In this document: piece by piece, positions 6,264-11,775 of the stretch
Position numbering within the stretch: the stretch's first letter is position 1
How the letters are laid out: the number at the start of each line of letters is the position of its first letter
Assembly (NCBI GenBank): GCA_016286075.1
Contig: JAEERZ010000037.1
Coordinates: forward strand, 1-11,775
Direction of reading: 5' to 3'
Length of the DNA stretch: 11,775 bases
Source: Selenomonadaceae bacterium
GTDB taxonomy: Bacteria; Bacillota; Negativicutes; Selenomonadales; Selenomonadaceae
Translations under genes and position numbers: made by a program
Notes under the pieces: generated by a model
Databases searched by the model: none
What the model was told of the DNA's origin: nothing
What the model saw: the letters and a program-made list of their open reading frames with translations, nothing else

Positions 6264-7880
6264 ATGAGAGTCAGTACATACGAAATCATCCTGCCCCTGA
6301 TCGGCACGGACGACAAGGAAATCCCCGGAAAGGCGCTGCTCATCAACGGCCTCTATGGCGCGATAGACGTAGTGGACGAATCGGTGGCGGCAATCTTTCG
6401 CGAAGGCGAATTGGTGAAACTGCCCTTCGCGCTGCGGGAGCGGCTGATGGTGCGCGGCCATATCACTCGGAAGGACGAGGAGGGCGAGCTGGCCGACGCG
6501 CGGCTTCTCGGCCGTGTCTGGAACAAGCTGGTGGGCCACGCCGGCACCGGGCCGGTCATCCTGCCCACCTACGACTGCAATTTCCGCTGCCCGTACTGCT
6601 TCGAGCGCCATCGGCTTACGCGCGGACAAGAGTGGCTCGGCCATGAGATGAAACCGGAAATGGTGGAGGCCGTTTTCGCCGCGCTCCAAAAGCAGCGGGA
6701 CAAAGGCCATAAGATCGACGGCGTCTCGCTCTATGGCGGCGAGCCGCTTTTGAAGGAAAACAAGGAGACAGTCCGGAACATCTGCGAGCACGCGAAGGCG
6801 ATGGGGCTCGGCCTTTCCGGCATCACCAACGGCTACGACCTCGACGCCTATATTGACCTTTTGGAGGAGTTTGAGATATCCCAGCTGCAAGTCACGGTGG
6901 ACGGCGTGGGCGCGCTGAATGATCGCCGACGCCTCCATCGAGACGGCGTTCCGACTTACGACAAGATCCTGCAGAACGTGAAACTGGCCCTCGACCACGG
7001 CGTCGACATCAGCCTGCGGGTGAACACGAACGGGGATAATATCGGCGGCGTCAAGGCGCTGATCGACGACCTGGCGGCCCGGGGACTTCAGGAGGCCGCG
7101 CCGGAAGAACGGGAAAAAGCGCATCAGGAAGAGCAGGCGGCGAAGAAGGCCGGAAAGCCGAAACCGAAGCGCAAAGGCTTTTTCTCTTATTACTTCAAGG
7201 CGGTATCGGAGCCCGCCGACTCGCCGACGAAGGTGACGGAACAGCAGGTGATGGACGCGATCCTTGCGGCTGGTATTCCGCCGCTGGAGGCCATCAGGAA
7301 GCAGAGCCAGTATTCGATGCCCATGCACGGGCTTACCGCCGCCATGAAGCAGGAGGACTATCCGCGCTTCGCACCGTCCTTCTGCGGCGCGGAGCAGGGA
7401 ATGCTCTGCATCGCCCCCGACGGGCTGCTCTATTCCTGCTGGGACCTCGTGGCGATGGAAGAGCAAGCCGTAGGCTTCACCGATGAGGAGATGGGCCGCT
7501 TCTTCTTCAACTTCTCGAAAGCGAAATGGCGCACCCGCACTGCGGATCTGATGAAGCCCTGCCAGACCTGTCCGTATATCTTCATCTGCCGGGGCGGCTG
7601 CGCGCCGGAGGCGCATCGGAACCACGGCAGCTACTTCCGCGAGAACTGCGGCGAGTCGAAGGAGATTTTCGCCTTCGTCGCCCCCCGCGTCGTCGGGAAG
7701 AAGTGGGAAGAGACAAAGGAAGACGAACTTACCGTCTCCCTGGCGGGCCCGGTCTCCCGTCTCACGGAAAAGGAGCGTGAGACGCTGATGACGTCCACGA
7801 GCCAGAAGGAAATGTTCGATATCATAAAAGAAGCGGGAATTTTCTTCTCGGAAGAAAAGAATGAGGAGAAACAAAGATAA
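6264..7880 (+). CDS. Radical SAM/SPASM peptide maturase
   Basis: This 538-residue protein is a radical SAM enzyme with a SPASM extension, the architecture of maturases that install thioether or C-C links in RiPPs. The cluster-binding CNFRCPYC gives Cys105, Cys109 and Cys112, and GGEP at 158-161 is the SAM-contact motif. The SPASM part shows Cys374, GLLYSC ending at Cys392, then CQTCPYIFICRGGC (Cys433, 436, 442, 446) and Cys462, close to the standard spacing for two auxiliary 4Fe-4S clusters. The first roughly 90 residues are a separate region that may bind the leader. ATG 6264 is chosen because GGGAGAG lies just upstream and the protein N-terminus starts cleanly there. A Lys/Glu-rich insert occupies residues 280-305. 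Precursor genes lie on both sides, the nearest 14 and 28 bases away. Ranthipeptide- or sactipeptide-type chemistry fits Cys-rich cores, but the bond type is not readable. Confidence 0.92.
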   Translation: MRVSTYEIILPLIGTDDKEIPGKALLINGLYGAIDVVDESVAAIFREGELVKLPFALRERLMVRGHITRKDEEGELADARLLGRVWNKLVGHAGTGPVILPTYDCNFRCPYCFERHRLTRGQEWLGHEMKPEMVEAVFAALQKQRDKGHKIDGVSLYGGEPLLKENKETVRNICEHAKAMGLGLSGITNGYDLDAYIDLLEEFEISQLQVTVDGVGALNDRRRLHRDGVPTYDKILQNVKLALDHGVDISLRVNTNGDNIGGVKALIDDLAARGLQEAAPEEREKAHQEEQAAKKAGKPKPKRKGFFSYYFKAVSEPADSPTKVTEQQVMDAILAAGIPPLEAIRKQSQYSMPMHGLTAAMKQEDYPRFAPSFCGAEQGMLCIAPDGLLYSCWDLVAMEEQAVGFTDEEMGRFFFNFSKAKWRTRTADLMKPCQTCPYIFICRGGCAPEAHRNHGSYFRENCGESKEIFAFVAPRVVGKKWEETKEDELTVSLAGPVSRLTEKERETLMTSTSQKEMFDIIKEAGIFFSEEKNEEKQR

Positions 7881-7894
7881 GGAGGCTTTATCCA

Positions 7895-8155
7895 ATGGCA
7901 AAACAGCTGAAACGGGAAGAACTGACGAAGGAAATGGTGAAGAAAGCGTTGCGCTGCAAGGACGCCGACGAACTTCTTGCCCTGGCCAAGTCCGAAGGCT
8001 ACGAGATGACGCGGGAAGAGGCCGAGGCGTACATGGCGGAGATTAACGACTTCCAGCTGGACGACGAGGCGATGAAGGCCGTGGCGGGCGGCGTCAAGAC
8101 CTGCTACATGGTCGACGGCTGCGCGTTCAAGTGCGGAACGTTGAAGGATTGCTAA
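7895..8155 (+). CDS. Nif11-like-leader RiPP precursor, four-Cys core
   Basis: This 86-residue precursor has a leader of residues 1-66 ending AVAGG and a 20-residue core with Cys at 70, 76, 80 and 86, including CYMVDGC. The last residue is Cys, leaving a free C-terminal Cys or a C-terminal ring. The leader is the most diverged of the set: it starts MAKQLKREELTKEMVKK, and uses MAEINDFQLDDEAM where the others have MAEMADVELDDE. AAGGAGG (7879-7885) overlaps the maturase stop codon, and the start is 14 bases after that stop, so translation is probably coupled. A hairpin follows the gene. Confidence 0.9.
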   Translation: MAKQLKREELTKEMVKKALRCKDADELLALAKSEGYEMTREEAEAYMAEINDFQLDDEAMKAVAGGVKTCYMVDGCAFKCGTLKDC

Positions 8156-8170
8156 GATATAAAATTTCTG

Positions 8171-8213
8171 CGGTAGGAAAGTAGGAAAGTAGGAAAATCC
8201 TACTTTCCTACCG
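8171..8213 (+). repeat. Long perfect hairpin built on three tandem GTAGGAAA units
   Basis: CGGTAGGAAAGTAGGA (8171-8186) is perfectly complementary to TCCTACTTTCCTACCG (8198-8213), a 16 bp stem with an 11-base loop. The left side contains three tandem GTAGGAAA units (8173-8196) but the right side only enough for two. The stem can therefore slip to a 14 bp form with a three-base loop (8181-8194 with 8198-8211). No T-run follows on either strand, so it is not a standard intrinsic terminator. It lies in the 107-base gap between two precursor genes. Confidence 0.85.
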
Positions 8214-8262
8214 TAAAAATTCAGTTGCTTTTAAAACAGGCGGAAGTGGGAGGAAAAACGAC

Positions 8263-8538
8263 ATGGCAAAGATTGAAACTCTGACGAAAGAGCAACTCCT
8301 AAAGGCGGCAGCCTGCAAGACTACCGACGAGCTGATGAAGGTGGCGAAAACGGAGGGAGTTGAGCTGACGAAGGACGAGGCCGAGGCGTATTTGGCGGAA
8401 CTGGCGGACGTGGAGCTGGACGACGAATTGCTGAAAAAAGCGGCTGGGGGCGTCTGCTGGACGAACTGCCCGAAAGAGGCTGAGTGCCCCGGTCACGTCT
8501 GTGGGACTGTAGGCTGGGAAAATTTCAAAGGATGCTAA
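8263..8538 (+). CDS. Nif11-like-leader RiPP precursor, five-Cys core
   Basis: This 91-residue precursor has the longest core of the set. The leader (residues 1-63) ends KKAAGG; the 28-residue core begins VCWTNCPKEAEC and has Cys at 65, 69, 75, 80 and 91. The odd number of Cys means at least one is left unpaired, or is a donor in a thioether to a non-Cys residue. The N-terminus is two residues shorter than in most of the others (MAKIETLTKEQ), so the shared leader Cys is at 18. The ribosome site GTGGGAGG lies about 9 bases before the ATG. The gene is last in the run and is followed by a terminator; the upstream hairpin may set its expression separately. Confidence 0.9.
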   Translation: MAKIETLTKEQLLKAAACKTTDELMKVAKTEGVELTKDEAEAYLAELADVELDDELLKKAAGGVCWTNCPKEAECPGHVCGTVGWENFKGC

Positions 8539-8551
8539 TATAACGACTGTG

Positions 8552-8594
8552 AGGCGGCAAAGGGCGGGAACATCCGCTTTTTGCCGCCTGTTTT
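8552..8594 (+). terminator. Rho-independent terminator closing the RiPP operon
   Basis: A 16 bp stem (8552-8567 with 8574-8589, AGGCGGCAAAGGGCGG against CCGCTTTTTGCCGCCT, two G-U pairs) encloses a six-base loop and is followed by GTTTT. It starts 13 bases after the last precursor stop. Confidence 0.85.
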
Positions 8595-8616
8595 CCTAAA
8601 AAACCTTCAATTCCCT

Positions 8617-8645
8617 TTGTATGGGAAAAACGAGAGTAGTATAAT
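8617..8645 (+). promoter_or_regulatory. Probable housekeeping-sigma promoter for the chemoreceptor
   Basis: TATAAT (8640-8645) is a perfect -10 box, with TTGTAT (8617-8622) at 17 bases as a weak -35. It lies just after the operon terminator and about 180 bases before the receptor start, implying a long leader. The -35 matches only the TTG of the consensus. Confidence 0.6.
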
Positions 8646-8675
8646 TATGATAGATATCTGAAAGGGGAAGGAGCG

Positions 8676-8828
8676 ATGATGAAAGGGACCGGCGCCGCAC
8701 GTTTGAGGTGCCGGCGGCATTGGTTCCGACAGTTTTCGGTGCCGGCGGCGCTGCGAACAGGTCCGAGTTTCGCAGGTCTCGCGCCGGAAACCGTGCGGAA
8801 CAGAAAAGAAGAGGAGAGGATCATATGA
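8676..8828 (+). CDS. Possible 50-codon leader ORF overlapping the chemoreceptor start
   Basis: ATG ATG at 8676-8681 opens a frame of 50 codons that ends in TGA 8826-8828, overlapping the receptor ATG at 8825 as ATGA. GGGGAAGGAG lies directly upstream; the second ATG has the better spacing (5 bases from AAGGAG). The product would be a basic peptide beginning MMKGTGAARLRCRRHW and ending RKEEERII. I recognise no domain. The ATGA overlap is typical of translational coupling. The composition, rich in Arg, is also what random GC-rich DNA gives, and the receptor has its own good ribosome site (GAGGAGAGG, 8811-8819), so coding is uncertain. Confidence 0.3.
   Translation: MMKGTGAARLRCRRHWFRQFSVPAALRTGPSFAGLAPETVRNRKEEERII
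8737..8793 (+). other. Imperfect stem-loop in the chemoreceptor leader
   Basis: Nested complementary blocks are visible: CGGT (8737-8740) with ACCG (8790-8793), CCGGCG (8742-8747) with CGCCGG (8782-8787), and CTGCGAA (8751-8757) with TTCGCAG (8769-8775), leaving an 11-base apical loop. It could fold as one long hairpin with internal loops upstream of the ribosome site. It does not match the cyclic-di-GMP riboswitch pattern I know. Confidence 0.4.
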
Positions 8829-10795
8829 AGATCAAGCAGAAATTCGTCATGCTGGCGGGCGTGATCGGCGCGGTGATGATCGTCATCTCCGTCATCGGTT
8901 ACAATACGGCCGCGAATTCTGTGGAGGAAGCGGCGCAGAAGGAACTCCTGGCGAATATCGTATCCAAATCCGACGAGGCTGAATCCTGGCTGGCCTCGAA
9001 GGCGCAGTACGCGAAATCCATGGCGGCGACCTTTTCCAAGATTACCGACGACGCCACGGTGAAGCGGCCCGAAATGTTGACCGGCATCTTGGCCGACAAA
9101 GAATTCCAGGACGCTTACCACGTCCGCGAGGACGGCTGGGCATGGGCGCTGGTCGCCGGCGATTTGAACGGGAAAAGAGAATGGCGCGAACGCCCGTGGT
9201 ATATCGAAATCAAAAAGACGGGCAAATTTGAATACACCGATCCCTATGTGGACGCCATGACCGGCAAGCTCGTCGTCTCCGCGACCATGCCGTATTCCCG
9301 TCAGAACGGCGTCGGCGGCGGCATCTGCCTCGATATCCGCATGGACGCGATTCAGGAGCACGTTGGCCGCATCAAGTTTGAGGGCGAGGGCGTCGGCTAC
9401 ATCCTCAACCCCAAGACGGACTTGATCAATGTTTCCGCCAACGCGGAACAGAATCTCAAGAAACTTTCGGAAAGCCCGCTCTTCCGCAATCACGTCGATG
9501 AGATGGTAAAGCAGAAAACCGGGTTATTCACGGAAATCGTCGACGGCAAGGAACACCTTGTCGCCTATAATGTCATGGCGCTTACGGGCTGGATCACGGC
9601 CATCGAGCTGCCGGAGCTCAGCTCCTTCGGCGGCGTGGCCAAGCTCCGGTATCTCTACATCGGCCTCACGGCTATCGGCGTCCTTCTTCTCACCGGCTCC
9701 CTGTTCTTCTTCGCGAACGGCGTTGTGCGCCGTCTCGTCCTGTTGAATCAGGGCCTGCATGAAATCGCGGAAGGCAACCTCCGCATGAACCCGCTGGAAG
9801 TCGATTCCACCGACGAGTTCGGCGAAATGGCGACCGAGTTCAACCGCATGAAGGACAACGTCTATAGCTTGATCGTCAAGATGAAGAACAGCTCGGAGCA
9901 GGTCTCGGCGGCCAGCGAAGGGCTGGCGTCGAGCTCCCGTCAGGCGGCGGAGACCGCCACCAATGTGACGAAGACGGCCGGCGTGGTGGCCGAAGGCATG
10001 GAGAAGCAGCTGAGCAGCGTCGACGCTACGAAGCAGACCATTGACACAGCCTTTAACGATATCGAGGCGATGGCGAAGCAAACGGACGAAGTCTCCGAGA
10101 GCGCGAAGCAGATGGCAGACGCTGCAGAGTCCGGGGCGCGTCTGATGAACGAAGCCATCGCGAAAATGAGCGGCATCGAAGGCAGCGTCTCGGCTTCCGC
10201 GGACGTCGTCAGGAAGCTGGGGGCAAATTCGGCGCAGATCGGGCAGATCGTGGAAACGATTTCCCAGATTTCGGAGCAGACAAATCTGCTCGCGCTGAAC
10301 GCGGCCATCGAGGCGGCCCGCGCCGGAGAGGCCGGCCGAGGGTTCTCGGTCGTCGCGGAGGAAGTGCGGAAACTGGCGGAACAGTCTTCGGCGGCGGCGG
10401 ACAATATTTCCCTGCTGATTGGGGACGTCCAGAAAGACACGGAAGCGGCGGTCGCCTCGATGGAAGGCGGCACGGGCGAAGTTACCAACGGCCTCGCGTC
10501 TATCCGCGCCGTGGCGGAACAGTTCGAGGAAATCAATCGCCGCGTGGCGTCGGTCAACCATGAAATCTCCGAAATCAAGCAGTCGGCGAAGACGATCGAC
10601 AACGGCATGCAGAATATCGTCACGTCGATCGACGCTATCGACACTGTGAGCCGCGAGGGTTCCCAGAACACGCAGGTGATTTCGTCGGCGGCGGAGGAGC
10701 AGTCCACGGCGTCTGCGGAAATCGCGTCGGCAAGCAACGCGCTTTCCAATCTTGCGATGGAGCTCAAGAACGCGACGTCTGCCTTCAAGATTTAA
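8825..10795 (+). CDS. Methyl-accepting chemotaxis protein with dCache-type sensor domain
   Basis: This 656-residue receptor has a short cytoplasmic start, TM1 (about residues 7-27), an extracytoplasmic sensor (28-272), TM2 (about 276-300), a HAMP linker (about 300-355) and a long coiled-coil signalling domain. The conserved hairpin tip EQTNLLALNAAIEAARAGEAGRGF begins at residue 484 and contacts CheA and CheW. The sensor has the features of a double-Cache domain: RPWY (123-126), YVD (141-143) and an Asp170 in CLDI. These fit most of the amino-acid-binding signature described for PctA-like receptors, so an amino acid or peptide ligand is likely. Start ATG 8825 has GAGGAGAGG 5 bases before it and puts TM1 at the N-terminus; the frame is open further upstream but that part is not membrane-like. 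A separate promoter and terminators on both sides make this its own transcription unit. It lies directly after the peptide locus, but a functional link is unsupported. Confidence 0.95.
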   Translation: MKIKQKFVMLAGVIGAVMIVISVIGYNTAANSVEEAAQKELLANIVSKSDEAESWLASKAQYAKSMAATFSKITDDATVKRPEMLTGILADKEFQDAYHVREDGWAWALVAGDLNGKREWRERPWYIEIKKTGKFEYTDPYVDAMTGKLVVSATMPYSRQNGVGGGICLDIRMDAIQEHVGRIKFEGEGVGYILNPKTDLINVSANAEQNLKKLSESPLFRNHVDEMVKQKTGLFTEIVDGKEHLVAYNVMALTGWITAIELPELSSFGGVAKLRYLYIGLTAIGVLLLTGSLFFFANGVVRRLVLLNQGLHEIAEGNLRMNPLEVDSTDEFGEMATEFNRMKDNVYSLIVKMKNSSEQVSAASEGLASSSRQAAETATNVTKTAGVVAEGMEKQLSSVDATKQTIDTAFNDIEAMAKQTDEVSESAKQMADAAESGARLMNEAIAKMSGIEGSVSASADVVRKLGANSAQIGQIVETISQISEQTNLLALNAAIEAARAGEAGRGFSVVAEEVRKLAEQSSAAADNISLLIGDVQKDTEAAVASMEGGTGEVTNGLASIRAVAEQFEEINRRVASVNHEISEIKQSAKTIDNGMQNIVTSIDAIDTVSREGSQNTQVISSAAEEQSTASAEIASASNALSNLAMELKNATSAFKI

Positions 10796-10811
10796 TAGAA
10801 CCGGTACATGC

Positions 10812-10855
10812 AAACGGCGCGCGGGCCCGACGGTTTGGGCGGCGCGCCGTTTTTT
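10812..10855 (+). terminator. Rho-independent terminator of the chemoreceptor gene
   Basis: AAACGGCGCGC (10812-10822) pairs perfectly with GCGCGCCGTTT (10842-10852). An inner GCCC/GGGC helix (10825-10828 with 10837-10840) extends it. A run of six T (10850-10855) follows or overlaps the arm. It begins 16 bases after the receptor stop. Confidence 0.93.
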
Positions 10856-10865
10856 GCGGCCCGGC

Positions 10866-11016
10866 GCGGGCAGGACTGTCGCTTCTTACCGCGGGAGAAA
10901 CGGGCGTGTTCGCCGCGTACGGGGAGCGGCTCCTCTACGGATGAACCCCTGCGAAAGGACAGCGAGCGCCCAAATGCATCTCGTGGAAACGGTTGGGAAC
11001 CTGCCGTCAAAACAGG
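10866..11016 (+). promoter_or_regulatory. GC-rich structured leader of the transporter gene, possible riboswitch
   Basis: The 192 bases between the terminator and the transporter start hold no convincing gene. Short helices are visible, including GGCG/CGCC around TGTT (10908-10918), GGGG (10920-10923) with CCCC (10947-10950), and CCTG/CAGG (11000-11016). GGAGAAAC, GGGGAGC, GAACCCC and GAAAGGACAGCGAG occur in the order seen in glycine riboswitch aptamers, but the conserved CAGG block before AAAGGACAG is missing. The resemblance is suggestive only. No promoter was recognised. Confidence 0.25.
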
Positions 11017-11047
11017 CCAAATCTTGAACTTGGGGGATTGATTCAGT

Positions 11048-11473
11048 ATGGTCTCTTACATTTGGCCGATGGCATTGGTCATTCTTGCAAATATTATCTA
11101 TCAGATATGCGCCAAGTCCGTCCCAAAGGCGATGAATCCCTTCGCGACGCTGACGGTTACATACCTCATAGGGGCGGTCGTTTCCGGGATTTTATATTTT
11201 TCCCTGACGCAGGGTGCCGATTTGTGGAAGGAATACGGCAGGCTGAACTGGGCGCCCGTCGCTCTCGGCCTTGCCGTCGTCGGGCTGGAAACTGGATGGA
11301 TTTACGCTTACAAGGCAGGATGGCCCGTCAGCACCGGCTTCCTCACGCAAAGCGCGTTTCTTGCCATGGCGCTTTTATGCCTCGGTTATTTTCTGTTCCA
11401 TGAGACGATTTCGTGGAGCAAAATCCTCGGCGCAATCATCTGCATGATCGGCCTCGTATTTTTGAACCGATGA
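11048..11473 (+). CDS. Half-size EamA/DMT-family membrane transporter
   Basis: This 141-residue very hydrophobic protein has about five predicted membrane segments (about residues 5-22, 32-53, 68-88, 95-117 and 121-140). The final GAIICMIGLVFLNR resembles the last helix of an EamA repeat. Full EamA proteins have two such repeats of about 140 residues; this one has a single repeat, so it would work as a dimer, as small multidrug resistance proteins do. Glu81 lies within TM3, but the protein does not show the EmrE start that I know. Substrates of this class are small molecules or cations, and this one is unknown. GGGGGAT (11032-11038) lies 9 bases before the ATG. The gene is flanked by terminators on both sides and is therefore monocistronic. 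Confidence 0.82.
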   Translation: MVSYIWPMALVILANIIYQICAKSVPKAMNPFATLTVTYLIGAVVSGILYFSLTQGADLWKEYGRLNWAPVALGLAVVGLETGWIYAYKAGWPVSTGFLTQSAFLAMALLCLGYFLFHETISWSKILGAIICMIGLVFLNR

Positions 11474-11495
11474 AAAAGTCGATAATTTACTGAAC

Positions 11496-11542
11496 GGGGC
11501 TGCCGCGGAAGAAAAAATCTTTTTGCGGCAGTCCCTCTTTTT
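11496..11542 (+). terminator. Rho-independent terminator of the transporter gene
   Basis: GGGGCTGCCGC (11496-11506) pairs with GCGGCAGTCCC (11525-11535) with one G-U pair. An inner AAGA/TCTT helix closes an A-rich loop. TCTTTTT follows. It lies 22 bases after the transporter stop. Confidence 0.9.
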
Positions 11543-11560
11543 ACATTCTGGAACTTTACC

Positions 11561-11589
11561 TTGATTCCGGCACAGCAGGGGAATAAAAT
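11561..11589 (+). promoter_or_regulatory. Housekeeping-sigma promoter for the last gene
   Basis: TTGATT (11561-11566) and TAAAAT (11584-11589) are separated by exactly 17 bases, with four and five of six consensus matches. It follows a terminator and precedes the next start by 45 bases, the expected layout of a new transcription unit. Confidence 0.72.
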
Positions 11590-11634
11590 ATAAATGTCAA
11601 AGTACACATATACGAAGAGAAAGGGCGGATAAAA

Positions 11635-11775
11635 ATGAACAAGTTTATGAAAAAAATGGCGGCATTATTGATGACGGCGCTTGTGCTCTGCCTGATGACG
11701 ACCGCCGTTTTTGCGGCCGACACGGACAAAAGCGAAAAAGAGCAGGCAAAAATCGTGAAGGAGCGGGCGGAAATT
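11635..11775 (+). CDS. Secreted protein, N-terminal part only (3' end outside window)
   Basis: The first 47 codons are visible. They encode a clear signal peptide: MNKFMKK, then a hydrophobic stretch to VFA at residues 25-27, with likely cleavage before ADTDKSEK. The mature start is highly charged, with KSEKEQAKIVKER, and looks helical. AAGGGCGG lies 6 bases before the ATG as a weak ribosome site, and a good promoter lies upstream. The family cannot be decided from the visible part; a periplasmic or exported small protein is the most that can be said. Confidence 0.8.
   Translation, partial: MNKFMKKMAALLMTALVLCLMTTAVFAADTDKSEKEQAKIVKERAEI

Noticed and set aside
6105..7901. 598-codon open frame on the minus strand opposite the radical SAM gene
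   Set aside because: It mirrors the codon bias of the + strand gene, which has complete cluster motifs; the minus-strand product is Arg/Leu/His-rich with no recognisable domain.
8171..8213. CRISPR-like or intrinsic terminator reading of the GTAGGAAA repeats
   Set aside because: The units are only 8 bases with no spacers, and no U-run follows the stem on either strand.
8646..8824. Cyclic-di-GMP riboswitch ahead of the chemoreceptor
   Set aside because: The conserved GEMM aptamer blocks are not present in the sequence, although the leader can fold.
9524..10813. 429-codon minus-strand frame opposite the chemoreceptor
   Set aside because: Arg/Asp/Leu-rich shadow of the coiled-coil signalling domain; it also overlaps the terminator and has no ribosome site of note.
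10752..11041. Overlapping short + frames between chemoreceptor and transporter
   Set aside because: They run through a strong terminator, are Arg/Gly-rich as expected from GC-rich noncoding DNA, and lack good ribosome sites.

Overview
The window looks like a chromosomal segment from a diderm member of the Firmicutes, most likely a Selenomonas-like Negativicute. Three things point there. It has a protein-tyrosine-phosphatase-like phytase close to the Selenomonas ruminantium enzyme as I remember it, a type V autotransporter that needs an outer membrane, and low-complexity, moderately GC-rich Firmicute-style genes with strong GGAGG ribosome binding sites. A large chemoreceptor suggests a motile cell. 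The genus is inference, not proof. Every gene I accept is on the + strand.

Positions 1-1653 hold the end of a calcineurin-like metallophosphoesterase followed closely by the secreted inositol-phosphate phosphatase, a phosphate-release pair. From 1671 to 8594 lies the most interesting part, a ribosomally made, modified peptide (RiPP) locus. It has five Nif11-like-leader precursors: one broken by a single-base deletion at about 1743, and four intact at 5671, 5996, 7895 and 8263. One radical SAM/SPASM maturase (6264-7880) sits among them. All precursors share an acidic leader ending in Ala-Gly-Gly and short, different, Cys-rich cores that begin with a Cys-aromatic pair. A 1225-residue autotransporter with a zinc-protease-like HExxH domain (1973-5650) lies between the broken precursor and the intact ones. 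Small gaps suggest one long transcript ending at the terminator at 8552-8594. An unusual slippable hairpin (8171-8213) separates the last two precursors. No dedicated exporter or leader peptidase is visible in the window.

From 8617 to 10855 is an independent chemotaxis unit: a promoter, a structured leader containing a possible 50-codon ORF that overlaps the receptor start, a dCache-type methyl-accepting chemotaxis protein carrying most of an amino-acid-binding signature, and a strong terminator. From 10856 to 11542 there is a roughly 190-base GC-rich leader, a half-size EamA/DMT-type membrane transporter and its terminator. The window ends with a promoter and the signal peptide of a secreted protein that runs off the edge.

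A plausible reading is that the maturase forms thioether or other Cys-centred links in several different core peptides, and that the autotransporter protease acts outside the cell. The link between the autotransporter and the peptides rests only on gene order.
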